From Propionibacteriaceae bacterium (GTDB lineage Bacteria > Actinomycetota > Actinomycetes > Propionibacteriales > Propionibacteriaceae): a stretch of DNA of 64,000 nt. How positions within the stretch are numbered: the first letter of the stretch is position 1; the number at the start of each line of letters is the position of its first letter. Location of the stretch: NCBI GenBank assembly GCA_030532575.1, contig JAUNKV010000009.1, positions 38,321 to 102,320 of the forward strand, read 5' to 3'. A program made the translations under genes and the position numbers. The notes under the pieces were generated by a model, which worked only from the letters and a program-made list of their open reading frames with translations, was not told the origin of the DNA and made no database searches. This document shows, piece by piece, positions 16,877 through 25,667 of this stretch.

Positions 16877-18109
16877 GTGGCTCTGCGGCACCGAAACCTT
16901 CAACCCATCGCAGCAGAAGCGCTGTCCAGCTTTCCCGCAGTGATGCTGCTGGGAGGCCGCCAGGTGGGCAAATCGACCCTGGCGCAGCTCCTCTCCGACC
17001 CCGGCACCCGCTACACGACCCTGGATGACTCCGCGACGCTGGCGTTGGCCACCCACGACCCTGTCGCCTACCTCACGACCCCCGGCGACACCACCCTGGT
17101 CATCGATGAGCTCCAGCGTCGCCCTGAACTGATGTTGGACATCAAGGCCAGCATCGACCGCAACCGTGAACCGGGGCGGTTCATCCTGACGGGTTCGGCA
17201 GACCTGTTGCGTTTGCAGCGCACCCCTGACTCCCTCGCCGGGCGCGCTGCGCTGCTCCAGGTCGAAGGGTTCTCCCAAGGCGAACTGAACAACCGCGTCG
17301 AGGACTTCGTGGCCGTCCTGGAACATTGCCCGGACAGCGTCACGCACTCCGACCTGGCGCGCCACGACTACGCCGAGCTGCTGGCCCGTGGTGGCTTCCC
17401 CGAAATCCAGACCCTCTCACCACGTGGCCGACGCCTCTGGTACGACTCCTACCTCACCCAGCTGGTGCAACGCGACGCCGGGGACCTCGGCGTGACCTAT
17501 CAGTCTGAACGCCTGAGCCAGTTGTTGCGGGTGCTCGCCGCCAACCAGTCGGGAGAACTCGTCAAGGCCCACATGGCCTCCCGCGCTGACCTGCCAGCCA
17601 CCTCGGTCACCCCTTACCTCGACCTGCTGAGTCGCCTGTTCCTCACCTACACGCTGCCTCCCTGGACCAACAACACCCTGCAGCGGGTGACGGGCAAACC
17701 CAAGAGCGGCATCCGCGACATCGGTCTGGCCGCTCACCTGCTGGGCACCTCCTCACAACGGCTCAGCGAACCAGGAAACCCACACCTGGGAGCCCTGTTG
17801 GAGAGCTTCGTGGCCACCGAACTCCTCAAACAACGCTCATGGTCCGAGGTCCAGTTCGACATTCACCATTTCCGCGACTCCCGCGGCAACGAGGTGGACA
17901 TCATCATCGAACTGGCCGACAGTGGCATCTGGGGCGTCGAGGTGAAGGCTTCCCAGACCGTCCGCTTCGACCACTTCAGCACGCTCGTGAAGCTTCGGGA
18001 CCAGCTTGGGCACCGCTTCAGGGGAGGTGTGGTGCTGAGTCTCCACCCCGAACCCCTGCCGATGGGGCCACGCCTGTGGGCGATGCCGGTCTCAGCCCTG
18101 TGGAGCTAA
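16877..18109 (+). CDS. AAA ATPase with DUF4143 domain (right-arm copy)
   Basis: Mirror of 7572-8804, described there. Convergent with smc; the stop codons are 40 bases apart. Confidence 0.88.
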   Translation: MALRHRNLQPIAAEALSSFPAVMLLGGRQVGKSTLAQLLSDPGTRYTTLDDSATLALATHDPVAYLTTPGDTTLVIDELQRRPELMLDIKASIDRNREPGRFILTGSADLLRLQRTPDSLAGRAALLQVEGFSQGELNNRVEDFVAVLEHCPDSVTHSDLARHDYAELLARGGFPEIQTLSPRGRRLWYDSYLTQLVQRDAGDLGVTYQSERLSQLLRVLAANQSGELVKAHMASRADLPATSVTPYLDLLSRLFLTYTLPPWTNNTLQRVTGKPKSGIRDIGLAAHLLGTSSQRLSEPGNPHLGALLESFVATELLKQRSWSEVQFDIHHFRDSRGNEVDIIIELADSGIWGVEVKASQTVRFDHFSTLVKLRDQLGHRFRGGVVLSLHPEPLPMGPRLWAMPVSALWS

Positions 18110-18149
18110 AGGATGCGCGGTCGGTCCAGCCCACTCGGTGAGTCGGGTC

Positions 18150-21100
18150 TCAGCTCTCCTGGTTCGCCAGGCGCTGGCTGACCACCGTCGAGATGCCGTC
18201 ACCGCGCATCGTGACTCCGTAGAGGCTGTCGGCGATCTCCATCGTCCGCTTCTGATGGGTGATGACCAGCAGCTGGGAGTTCTCCCGCAGCTCCTCGTAG
18301 ATGCTGAGCAGCCGCCCGAGGTTCGCGTCGTCGAGGGCCGCCTCCACCTCGTCCAGGATGTAGAAGGGGCTCGGCCGGGCGATGAACAGGCTCACCAGGA
18401 AGGCCACCGCCACCAGGGAGCGCTCCCCACCGGAGAGCAGCGAGAGCCGCTTGACCTGCTTGCCCGCTGGCCTGGCCTCGACCTCCACCCCGGTCTCCAA
18501 CCAGTTCCCCGGCTCGGTCAGCACCAGCCGCCCCTCCCCTCCGGGGAAGAGCCGCGAGAACACCGTGGTGAAGGTGGCCTCCACATCCCGCCAGGCCGCC
18601 TCGAAGACCTCCTGCACCCGACGGTCCACGTCCTCGATCAGCGCCAGCAGATCGGCCCGGGTGCGGTGGAGGTCCTGCAGCTGCTCCGCCAGGAAGCCGT
18701 GCCGGGTCCGCAGCGCCTCGTACTCCTCCAACGCCAGCGGGTTGACCTTCCCCAGGGCCGTGAGCGCCCGCTCCGCGCGACGCAGCCGTCGCTCCTGCTC
18801 GGCACGCACGTAGGGCACCGGCTCCGGCACCTCGTCGTCCTCAGTGAGTGCGCTGCCGTCGGCCCGGGTCAGCACCGGCACCGGCAGCTTTGGCCCGTAC
18901 TCGACGACGAGGGCCTCGGCCTCCATGCCCAGCTCCTCCATCGCCCGCTCCGCCAGCTGCTCGCAGCGCATCCGGTGCTCGATGCGCACCAGCTCGTCAC
19001 GGTGCGCTCCCCGCACCAGCTCCTCCAGCGCTTGGGTGGCCTGCCGGGAACGGCTCCGGGCCGACGTGGTGGCCTGCTCCGCCTCGATCCGCTCCTGCTC
19101 CGCCTGCTGCCGCTGCGCTCCGGCCCGCTCCACCAGGGCAGCGGCGCGGGCCATCAGCTCCGTCGCCGCCTGGTGCACCGCCTCCGCGACGGCGGCCTCA
19201 CGGCGCAACTGCTCGGCCTTCGCCGCCGCCTTCGCCCGGGACTGCCGCTCCGCCGCGGCTGCCCGCAGCAGCCCGTCCGCCCGCCCGCTGAGCGCCCTTA
19301 CCTGCTCCTCCAGCGAACGCAGCGCCAGCCGCGCCTCCATCTCCGCCTGCCGGGCCAGCCTCGCCCGCACCGAGAGCTCATCGCGCAGCGTCGGGTCCGG
19401 CTCCTCCAGCTCCTCCGCCGAGGCCGCCGCCACCCGGGCCTCCAGGTCCTGGCGCTGCGCTTCCAGCCCGGAGCGTGCTGCCTGGGCCTCCGTCACCGAA
19501 CGAGCCAGCCGCTCGGCCTCCTTCAACGCCGCAGCCTCAGCCTGCCGGTGGGCGGCCAGGGCATCGGCGACGGCGGTCAGCTGGGCGTCCGAGGCGTGCA
19601 GGGCCGCCAGGCTCTCCTCCGCCTCGGCCTCCAACCTCGTCTGCTGCCGGCGTGCTGCCTCCAGCTCCTCCCGGTTGCGCTGCGCCTCAGCCTCCACCCG
19701 GACCAGCTCCGCTTCCGCCTGCTCCAGCTCCGCGTTGAGGGCCAGCAGCGACGGCCGCGCCGTCGAACCCCCCTCCACCAGCCAGGAGGCCACTCGATCC
19801 CCGGACCGGGTCACGGCCATCACCGCCGGATCGGCATCGACGAGGCGGCGCGCCTCGGCCAGGTCCTCCACCACGACCACCCCGGCGAGCAGCCTCGACA
19901 GCGTGCCCTGCAGCTCCTCTGGTGCGGTGATGAGTTCCAACACGGCACAGGACTGCCCCGCTGGTGCCCCAGCCACGAGAACCGGGGCACGACCCAGGTC
20001 CTGCTCGGCCAGGTGCTGCACCGCCGCCACCGCCTGCTCCAGCCCTTCGGCGACGACCGCCTCGACCCCGATCCCGAGCGCCGCCGCCACGGCCTGCTCC
20101 CAGCCCGGGGCCACCCGGATGAGCTCCCCCAGCCGCCCCAGCACGTGGTCCTCGGCCAGCAGGTCGGCCGAGCCGTCGCGCTGGCTGGTGGCCAGGCGCA
20201 GCGCCTCCACCCGGGCCACCAGTCCCGCCCGTTCCCTGGCCAGCCGGGTCTCCTCCTGGGCCAGCCCCGCCACCTCCTCGGCCTGGGCCAGGCTCGCCGC
20301 CATCGCCTTGTCATGGGCGGCGTCCAGCTCCGTCTCGTCGCTGCCCAGCCCCGCCAGCCGAGCCTCTTCGGCCCGGTACCCGGCGGCGGCCTCCTCGGCC
20401 CGGGCCAACGCCTCGGCGCGACGCTCGGTCAGCCGGGTCTGCTCCTCCTGGCCCGCCTCCAGCCTGGAGGTGACCGAGGCCAGCTGCCCCGCCAGCCGGG
20501 CCATCCCCTCCCGCCGGTCCGACAAGGCCCTGAGTGCAGCCGCGTAGGCCTGCTCCGCCTCCGCCTGGGCCTGCTCCGCCTGGCCCCGCTCAGCTGTGGC
20601 CGCCTGCAACAGCGACGCCGCATCGCCCGCCTGCTGGCCAAGCTCCTGCTCGCGCTGACGCACCTCGGCGGCCTCGGCCTCGAGCTGCTCCGGGTCCCGC
20701 GCCGAGACGTCCAGCATCGGCTGGGCATCGACCAGCCGCATCCGCTCCGCCGCGACACTCAGCGTCGCCGCGATCCGCTCCCGCAGCGCCTGGGCCTCGT
20801 ACCAGCCCGCCTGGGACCGGTCGAAGGACCGCGACGCCTCGGCCAACTCCTGCTCGGCCCCCTGCTCCGCCGCCGTCGCCGCCTGCACCTCGGCCTCGGC
20901 CCGAAGCCTGGCCTGCTCGGCCTGCTGCTCGTCGGCCTCGGCCTCCGCCATCGCCTGCATCGCCTGCTGCAGGTCGTCGGCCAGCAGCCGGGCCTTCGCA
21001 TCGCGACGCTCCGCCTGGATCACCGCCGCCTTCCGGGCCGCCTCCGCCTGCCTGCCCAGCGGCCCCAGCTGCCGCTGCAGCTCGTTGATGAGATCCTGCA

Positions 21101-21671
21101 GCCGCTCCAGGTTGGCCCGGGTCCCCTCCAGCTTGCGCTCGGCCTTCTCCTTGCGTTTGCGGTGCTTGAGCACCCCCGCCGCCTCCTCGATGAAGCCCCG
21201 GCGGGACTCAGGGGTGGCCTGCAGGATCGCGTCGAGCTGCCCCTGACCGACGATGACGTGCATCTCACGGCCGATACCGGAGTCGCTGAGCAGCTCCGTG
21301 ATGTCCAGCAGCCGCGCCGGAGCACCATTGATGGCGTACTCCGAGCCACCGCTGCGGAACATCGTGCGGGTGATGGTCACCTCGGAGTACTCGATCGGCA
21401 GGGCACCATCGGAGTTGTCAATGGTCAACTGGACTTCTGCGCGACCCAACGGCGCCCGCTTCGCCGTGCCGGCGAAGATGACATCCTCCATCTTCCCGCC
21501 GCGCAGCGACTTGGCCCCCTGCTCCCCCATCACCCAGCTCAGGGCATCCACCACGTTCGACTTCCCCGAACCATTGGGGCCGACGATGCAGGTGATGCCG
21601 GGTTCGAAGTTCAGCGTCGTGGCAGAGGCGAAGGACTTGAAGCCCCGCAACGTCAGCTGCTTGAGGTACAT
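18150..21671 (-). CDS. smc: Chromosome segregation ATPase SMC (right-arm copy)
   Basis: Mirror of 4010-7531, described there. In this arm smc is the last gene of the natural recG-to-smc string read on the minus strand. Bacteria normally carry one smc, so two identical copies 10.6 kb apart argue for an assembly artefact. Confidence 0.98.
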   Translation of the reverse strand: MYLKQLTLRGFKSFASATTLNFEPGITCIVGPNGSGKSNVVDALSWVMGEQGAKSLRGGKMEDVIFAGTAKRAPLGRAEVQLTIDNSDGALPIEYSEVTITRTMFRSGGSEYAINGAPARLLDITELLSDSGIGREMHVIVGQGQLDAILQATPESRRGFIEEAAGVLKHRKRKEKAERKLEGTRANLERLQDLINELQRQLGPLGRQAEAARKAAVIQAERRDAKARLLADDLQQAMQAMAEAEADEQQAEQARLRAEAEVQAATAAEQGAEQELAEASRSFDRSQAGWYEAQALRERIAATLSVAAERMRLVDAQPMLDVSARDPEQLEAEAAEVRQREQELGQQAGDAASLLQAATAERGQAEQAQAEAEQAYAAALRALSDRREGMARLAGQLASVTSRLEAGQEEQTRLTERRAEALARAEEAAAGYRAEEARLAGLGSDETELDAAHDKAMAASLAQAEEVAGLAQEETRLARERAGLVARVEALRLATSQRDGSADLLAEDHVLGRLGELIRVAPGWEQAVAAALGIGVEAVVAEGLEQAVAAVQHLAEQDLGRAPVLVAGAPAGQSCAVLELITAPEELQGTLSRLLAGVVVVEDLAEARRLVDADPAVMAVTRSGDRVASWLVEGGSTARPSLLALNAELEQAEAELVRVEAEAQRNREELEAARRQQTRLEAEAEESLAALHASDAQLTAVADALAAHRQAEAAALKEAERLARSVTEAQAARSGLEAQRQDLEARVAAASAEELEEPDPTLRDELSVRARLARQAEMEARLALRSLEEQVRALSGRADGLLRAAAAERQSRAKAAAKAEQLRREAAVAEAVHQAATELMARAAALVERAGAQRQQAEQERIEAEQATTSARSRSRQATQALEELVRGAHRDELVRIEHRMRCEQLAERAMEELGMEAEALVVEYGPKLPVPVLTRADGSALTEDDEVPEPVPYVRAEQERRLRRAERALTALGKVNPLALEEYEALRTRHGFLAEQLQDLHRTRADLLALIEDVDRRVQEVFEAAWRDVEATFTTVFSRLFPGGEGRLVLTEPGNWLETGVEVEARPAGKQVKRLSLLSGGERSLVAVAFLVSLFIARPSPFYILDEVEAALDDANLGRLLSIYEELRENSQLLVITHQKRTMEIADSLYGVTMRGDGISTVVSQRLANQES

Positions 21672-22225
21672 GCCTCACCCTTGACCGGGGTCCTGACCGA
21701 ACGGAAGGTCCAGAACTTGTTGACCAGGAAGGAGATCGGGATCGTCGCCGCGATGGAGATCAGGTTCGCCCAGTAGTGCCGGTTCCGGAACCCCGTCGAA
21801 CCGTCGAAGATCCCCGTCGGCAGGGCCACCGGCGAGTGCGGATGCATCAGGGCGGTGATGATGAACTGCCCGGCCCCCAGCGCGACCAGCCCGACGGTGA
21901 GGAAGGGCCAGTACTCCTTGAACCAGCTGGCGGAGTTGTGCGACTTGAAGGTCCACCACCGGTTGAGCTGGAAGTTGAACAGGTTCGCCACGAGGAAGGC
22001 CACCGCTGACATCACGTGGTACCAGCGGATGTTGAACGGGGTGCCGGGAATGGCCATCCACACCCCTTCCCCCTCGGGCACGGCAGCGCTGGCCCACAAC
22101 AGCGGGAAGAGCTTCGCGACGATGATGAGCACCGCCATGTTGACGAACACCCCGGCCCCGCCCACGACTGCGAAGCGGATGAGCTGGACCAGGGAGTCGC
22201 CGTGGCGGTCCAGCAGTTTCCTCAT
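21653..22225 (-). CDS. GtrA-family membrane protein (right-arm copy)
   Basis: Mirror of 3456-4028, described there. It overlaps mutM by 4 bases and smc by 19 bases. Confidence 0.85.
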   Translation of the reverse strand: MRKLLDRHGDSLVQLIRFAVVGGAGVFVNMAVLIIVAKLFPLLWASAAVPEGEGVWMAIPGTPFNIRWYHVMSAVAFLVANLFNFQLNRWWTFKSHNSASWFKEYWPFLTVGLVALGAGQFIITALMHPHSPVALPTGIFDGSTGFRNRHYWANLISIAATIPISFLVNKFWTFRSVRTPVKGEACTSSS

Positions 22226-23070
22226 GCACTCGTCCTGATGTCTCGCGGCAGCCGCTGGCACTTCGGGCACAGAAAGCTGCTCCGGTTGGTGAACTTCCGC
22301 CGGAGCATCGGGGTCGCGCAGCGCCGACAGGGCTGGTCCTCGCGCCCGTAGGCATCCAGGCTTCTCTCAAAATACCCGGAGGCGCCATTGATGTTCACAT
22401 ACAGCGCATCGAAAGAGGTACCGCCCGCCGCCAAGGCCTCCGCCATCACCTCGGCGGCGTGGCCGATGAGCTGGCGCGCCTTCACCTGGGACAGCCGCTC
22501 ACTCGGGTGCTCGAAGTGCAGCCTGGCCCGCCACAGGGCCTCGTCGGCGTAGATGTTGCCGATGCCGGAGATCAGACGCTGATCCAGCAGGGCACGTTTC
22601 ACGGTGGTGCGCCGGGTGCGCAGGCGCCTGGCCACCGTGGCCTCGTCGAAATCGGGGTCGAAGGGGTCCAGTGCGATGTGCGGCACCGGATCGTGGGCCC
22701 TCCCCTGCACCACGTCGAATCCTCCGAACATCCGCTGGTCCAGGAATCTGAGCTGGCAGCCGTCGTCGAGGTCGAACAACACCCGGGTGTGGCGCAGCCG
22801 GGGATCATCCGCCCGGTTCACCCGGAACTGACCGCTCATCCCCAGGTGGGCGATCACGGCGTCGTCACCCAACACGAACCACAGATACTTGCCCCGGCGG
22901 CGGATCGCATCGACGCTGCGACCTGTCAGTTCGGCGGCGAACCCCTCGGTCCCGCCGGGGTGGGAGCGCACCGGACGGTCGTGGAGCACGTGAACGCCGA
23001 TGATTCTCCGCCCCGCCAGGTGGGTCTCAAGGCCACGACGTACCACCTCCACCTCGGGCAGCTCAGGCAT
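22222..23070 (-). CDS. mutM: Formamidopyrimidine-DNA glycosylase (right-arm copy)
   Basis: Mirror of 2611-3459, described there; overlaps the 3' end of rnc by 8 bases. Confidence 0.96.
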   Translation of the reverse strand: MPELPEVEVVRRGLETHLAGRRIIGVHVLHDRPVRSHPGGTEGFAAELTGRSVDAIRRRGKYLWFVLGDDAVIAHLGMSGQFRVNRADDPRLRHTRVLFDLDDGCQLRFLDQRMFGGFDVVQGRAHDPVPHIALDPFDPDFDEATVARRLRTRRTTVKRALLDQRLISGIGNIYADEALWRARLHFEHPSERLSQVKARQLIGHAAEVMAEALAAGGTSFDALYVNINGASGYFERSLDAYGREDQPCRRCATPMLRRKFTNRSSFLCPKCQRLPRDIRTSA

Positions 23071-23704
23071 GGGTGCCCAGCTCCCGCCAAGCCTGCTGGG
23101 CTGCGATCTGCTCGGCCCGTTTCTTGCTGCCAGCCTCTCCCTCACCGGCCGGTTTCCCGTCGATGAGCACGACGGCGGTGAACACCCGCTGGTGATCCGG
23201 GCCGACCCCGGTCACGTCGTAGCGGGGCGGCTCGAAGCCCTCCTTGGCGCAGTACTCCTGAAGTGCGGTCTTGAAATCGGTGTAGTGACCCTCGTGTTCC
23301 CGGGAGGCGATGCGCTCGTCCATGATGCGGTGGACGAAACGGGCGGAGACCTCGGCCCCGGCGCTCAGGTGGACCGCCCCGATGACCGCCTCCATCGTGT
23401 CGGCGAGGATGGAGGTCTTGTCCGCCCCGCCGGTCAGGATTTCCCCCTGACCCAGCCGGAGCAGGGAGCCGAGCCCCAGCTCACGGGCAACCTCGGCCAA
23501 GGCGTGGGCGCTGACCACGGAGGCCCGCAGCTTCGCGAGCTGCCCCTCGGCCAGGTCCGGAAAACTGGTGAAGATGTGCTCGGTGACCACGATCTGGAGC
23601 ACCGCGTCGCCCAGGAACTCCAGCTTCTCGTTGCTGGGGATGCGGCCGTTCTCGAAGGCGAAGCTGCGGTGCGTGAAGGACAACTCGAGGAGCTGGGTGT
23701 CCAT
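23063..23704 (-). CDS. rnc: Ribonuclease III (right-arm copy)
   Basis: Mirror of 1977-2618, described there, with the same start uncertainty (ATG 23704, possible CTG 23746). Confidence 0.95.
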   Translation of the reverse strand: MDTQLLELSFTHRSFAFENGRIPSNEKLEFLGDAVLQIVVTEHIFTSFPDLAEGQLAKLRASVVSAHALAEVARELGLGSLLRLGQGEILTGGADKTSILADTMEAVIGAVHLSAGAEVSARFVHRIMDERIASREHEGHYTDFKTALQEYCAKEGFEPPRYDVTGVGPDHQRVFTAVVLIDGKPAGEGEAGSKKRAEQIAAQQAWRELGTHA

Positions 23705-23725
23705 CTGGACACCCAGCTCCTCGAG
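23684..23725 (-). promoter_or_regulatory. 19-bp perfect hairpin over the rnc start (right arm)
   Basis: Mirror of 1956-1997. The stems are 23707-23725 and 23684-23702, with the loop at 23703-23706. Confidence 0.7.
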
Positions 23726-23742
23726 AATCTCAGCGAGCCTGG

Positions 23743-23934
23743 TCAGGCCTGGGTGACCTGACGACGGGCACCCTTGGCACCGTACTGGCCGCAGGACGGG
23801 CAGGCGGTGTGCGACAGGTGCTGCTCACGACAGGCGGGGTTCACGCAGGTGACGGTGGGGACGACGGAAGTCTTCCACTGCGCACGGCGCGAACGGGTGT
23901 TGCTGCGCGACATCTTGCGCTTCGGAACGGCCAC
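23743..23934 (-). CDS. rpmF: 50S ribosomal protein L32 (right-arm copy)
   Basis: Mirror of 1747-1938, described there. Confidence 0.97.
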   Translation of the reverse strand: MAVPKRKMSRSNTRSRRAQWKTSVVPTVTCVNPACREQHLSHTACPSCGQYGAKGARRQVTQA

Positions 23935-23958
23935 GATCTTCTCCTCGAACGAATACGG

Positions 23959-24507
23959 TCAGGTGTCGCTGCCGAGATCCAGCTGGGCGAGTTTCCCCCA
24001 TCGCGGATCCACCTTGTCGGCATGTCCGTGATCGGGGTCCTCGTTGAGATTGAACCCGCAGTCCTGGCACAGGCCCGGACAGTCGGGGTCGCACAGCGGT
24101 GAGAACGGCAACTCCAGCACCACAGCATCCCGCAGGGCCTCCTCGAGGTCGATCGTCTCGTCGACCACGAGACTCTCCTCCTCGTCCACCTCGTTGCCGG
24201 GGTAGAAGTAGAGTTCCTGCAGCTCGAAGGACTGGTCCCCTTCGATCGGCTCCAGGCAACGTGAACACTCGCCACGGACCTCCGCGTGCGCCGTCCCCGT
24301 CACCAGCACCCCTTCGACGACCGCCTCCAGTCGGAGAGCGAGATCGACATCGGAGTCCTGTGGCACCGAGATCATGTCGTAGCCGAGCTCGGCCGGAGCA
24401 GGGACCGTCTCCCGGATCTCCTTCAGGGCACCCGGACGCCGTCCCAGTTCCAGCACGTCGAAGACGTACGGGGAACGGCGGTCTGGGTGACGAGGCGAGG
24501 AGCTCAT
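23959..24507 (-). CDS. yceD: YceD/DUF177 family protein (right-arm copy)
   Basis: Mirror of 1174-1722, described there. Confidence 0.88.
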   Translation of the reverse strand: MSSSPRHPDRRSPYVFDVLELGRRPGALKEIRETVPAPAELGYDMISVPQDSDVDLALRLEAVVEGVLVTGTAHAEVRGECSRCLEPIEGDQSFELQELYFYPGNEVDEEESLVVDETIDLEEALRDAVVLELPFSPLCDPDCPGLCQDCGFNLNEDPDHGHADKVDPRWGKLAQLDLGSDT

Positions 24508-24612
24508 GGCTGGATTCCCTTCGTCGACCGACCATGACTTCGTCATGACCGAGGGACAACTCTACCCAGCGGGGCGGGAATCACCAAAAATCCGCCCCCT
24601 TCCACAGCGCTG

Positions 24613-25083
24613 TCAACCGAGCTGCGCTGCCGCCTCGAGGACGCAGGGCGGCACGTACTGGGAGACATCCCCGCCGAGCCTCAACACCTCCCGGATGATG
24701 GTGCTGGACAGCGTGACATTGCCCGCAGCGGCGGGCAGCAGCACCGTCTCCAGTCCCGTCAGGGAGTGGTTCATGTGCGCCAGCTGCAGTTCGAAGTCGA
24801 AATCGGCCCCGAAGCGCAGCCCCTTGACCACCGTCGTGATCCCCCGCTGCTTCGCGAAATCGACGAGCAGCCCCGTCATCGTCTCGACCCTCACCCCGTC
24901 AAGATGAGCCGTGGCCTGCCGCACCAGGTCGAGCCGCCGCTCCCCGAACATGTAGTTCGACTTGAGGCTGTTGTGCCCCACCCCCACCAGCACCTCGCCG
25001 AACAGGTCCCGTGCCCGGGTGATGATGTCGAGGTGGCCGTTGGTGATGGGATCGAAGGAGCCGGGGCACAGCACCGTGGTCAT
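24613..25083 (-). CDS. coaD: Phosphopantetheine adenylyltransferase (right-arm copy)
   Basis: Mirror of 598-1068, described there. Confidence 0.97.
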   Translation of the reverse strand: MTTVLCPGSFDPITNGHLDIITRARDLFGEVLVGVGHNSLKSNYMFGERRLDLVRQATAHLDGVRVETMTGLLVDFAKQRGITTVVKGLRFGADFDFELQLAHMNHSLTGLETVLLPAAAGNVTLSSTIIREVLRLGGDVSQYVPPCVLEAAAQLG

Positions 25084-25667
25084 GATTCTCCTGCAGGGTT
25101 CTCAGGTCGGGTCGAGGCGAAATGGAGCGTGGTCTCACCGTAGTCACGACTCCAGACCTCGTCGAGTCCATCCGGCCACTGCGGCGGTGCCGAACGCCTT
25201 GACCGTTCCACCACCACCAGGGCCTGCGGGGCCAGCACCCCCGGCGCGAACAGCGGCCCCAGCACCCGGTCGAGCGCCCCGGAGTCGAGTTCGTATGGCG
25301 GATCGACGAACACCAGGTCGAACGGGCCACCGTTCAGCTGGGTCTCCACTCGTGCAGCCCGCACGTCCAGCTCCAGCCGGGCCCGCCTGGCATTCTCCCG
25401 GATCACGGCAGCGCTGTGGGCGTCGACGGCGACGACGCGCGCCGCCCCCCGGCTGGCAGCCTCCAGCCCCACCGCCCCCGTGCCTGCGTAGAGATCGAGC
25501 ACGGCCACCCCCGCCAGGTGCTGCTCCGCGGGTTCATCGGCGGTACCGAACCAGGTGGCAAGGGTGGAGAACAACGCCTCCTTGACCCGGTCACTGGTGG
25601 GGCGGGTCCCCGCCCTGGGTGCGTTCAGCCGGGTCCCCTTGGCCCGTCCTGCGATGATCCGGGTCAC
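25080..25667 (-). CDS. rsmD: 16S rRNA G966 methyltransferase RsmD (right-arm copy)
   Basis: Mirror of 14-601. Here the upstream context is intact. GTG (25667-25665) overlaps the recG stop TGA (25666-25664) as GTGA, which supports this start. An in-frame ATG at 25682 (MAGQDVTRII) is the alternative. The palindrome ends, as far as visible, at 25680, inside that ATG. Confidence 0.95.
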   Translation of the reverse strand: MTRIIAGRAKGTRLNAPRAGTRPTSDRVKEALFSTLATWFGTADEPAEQHLAGVAVLDLYAGTGAVGLEAASRGAARVVAVDAHSAAVIRENARRARLELDVRAARVETQLNGGPFDLVFVDPPYELDSGALDRVLGPLFAPGVLAPQALVVVERSRRSAPPQWPDGLDEVWSRDYGETTLHFASTRPENPAGES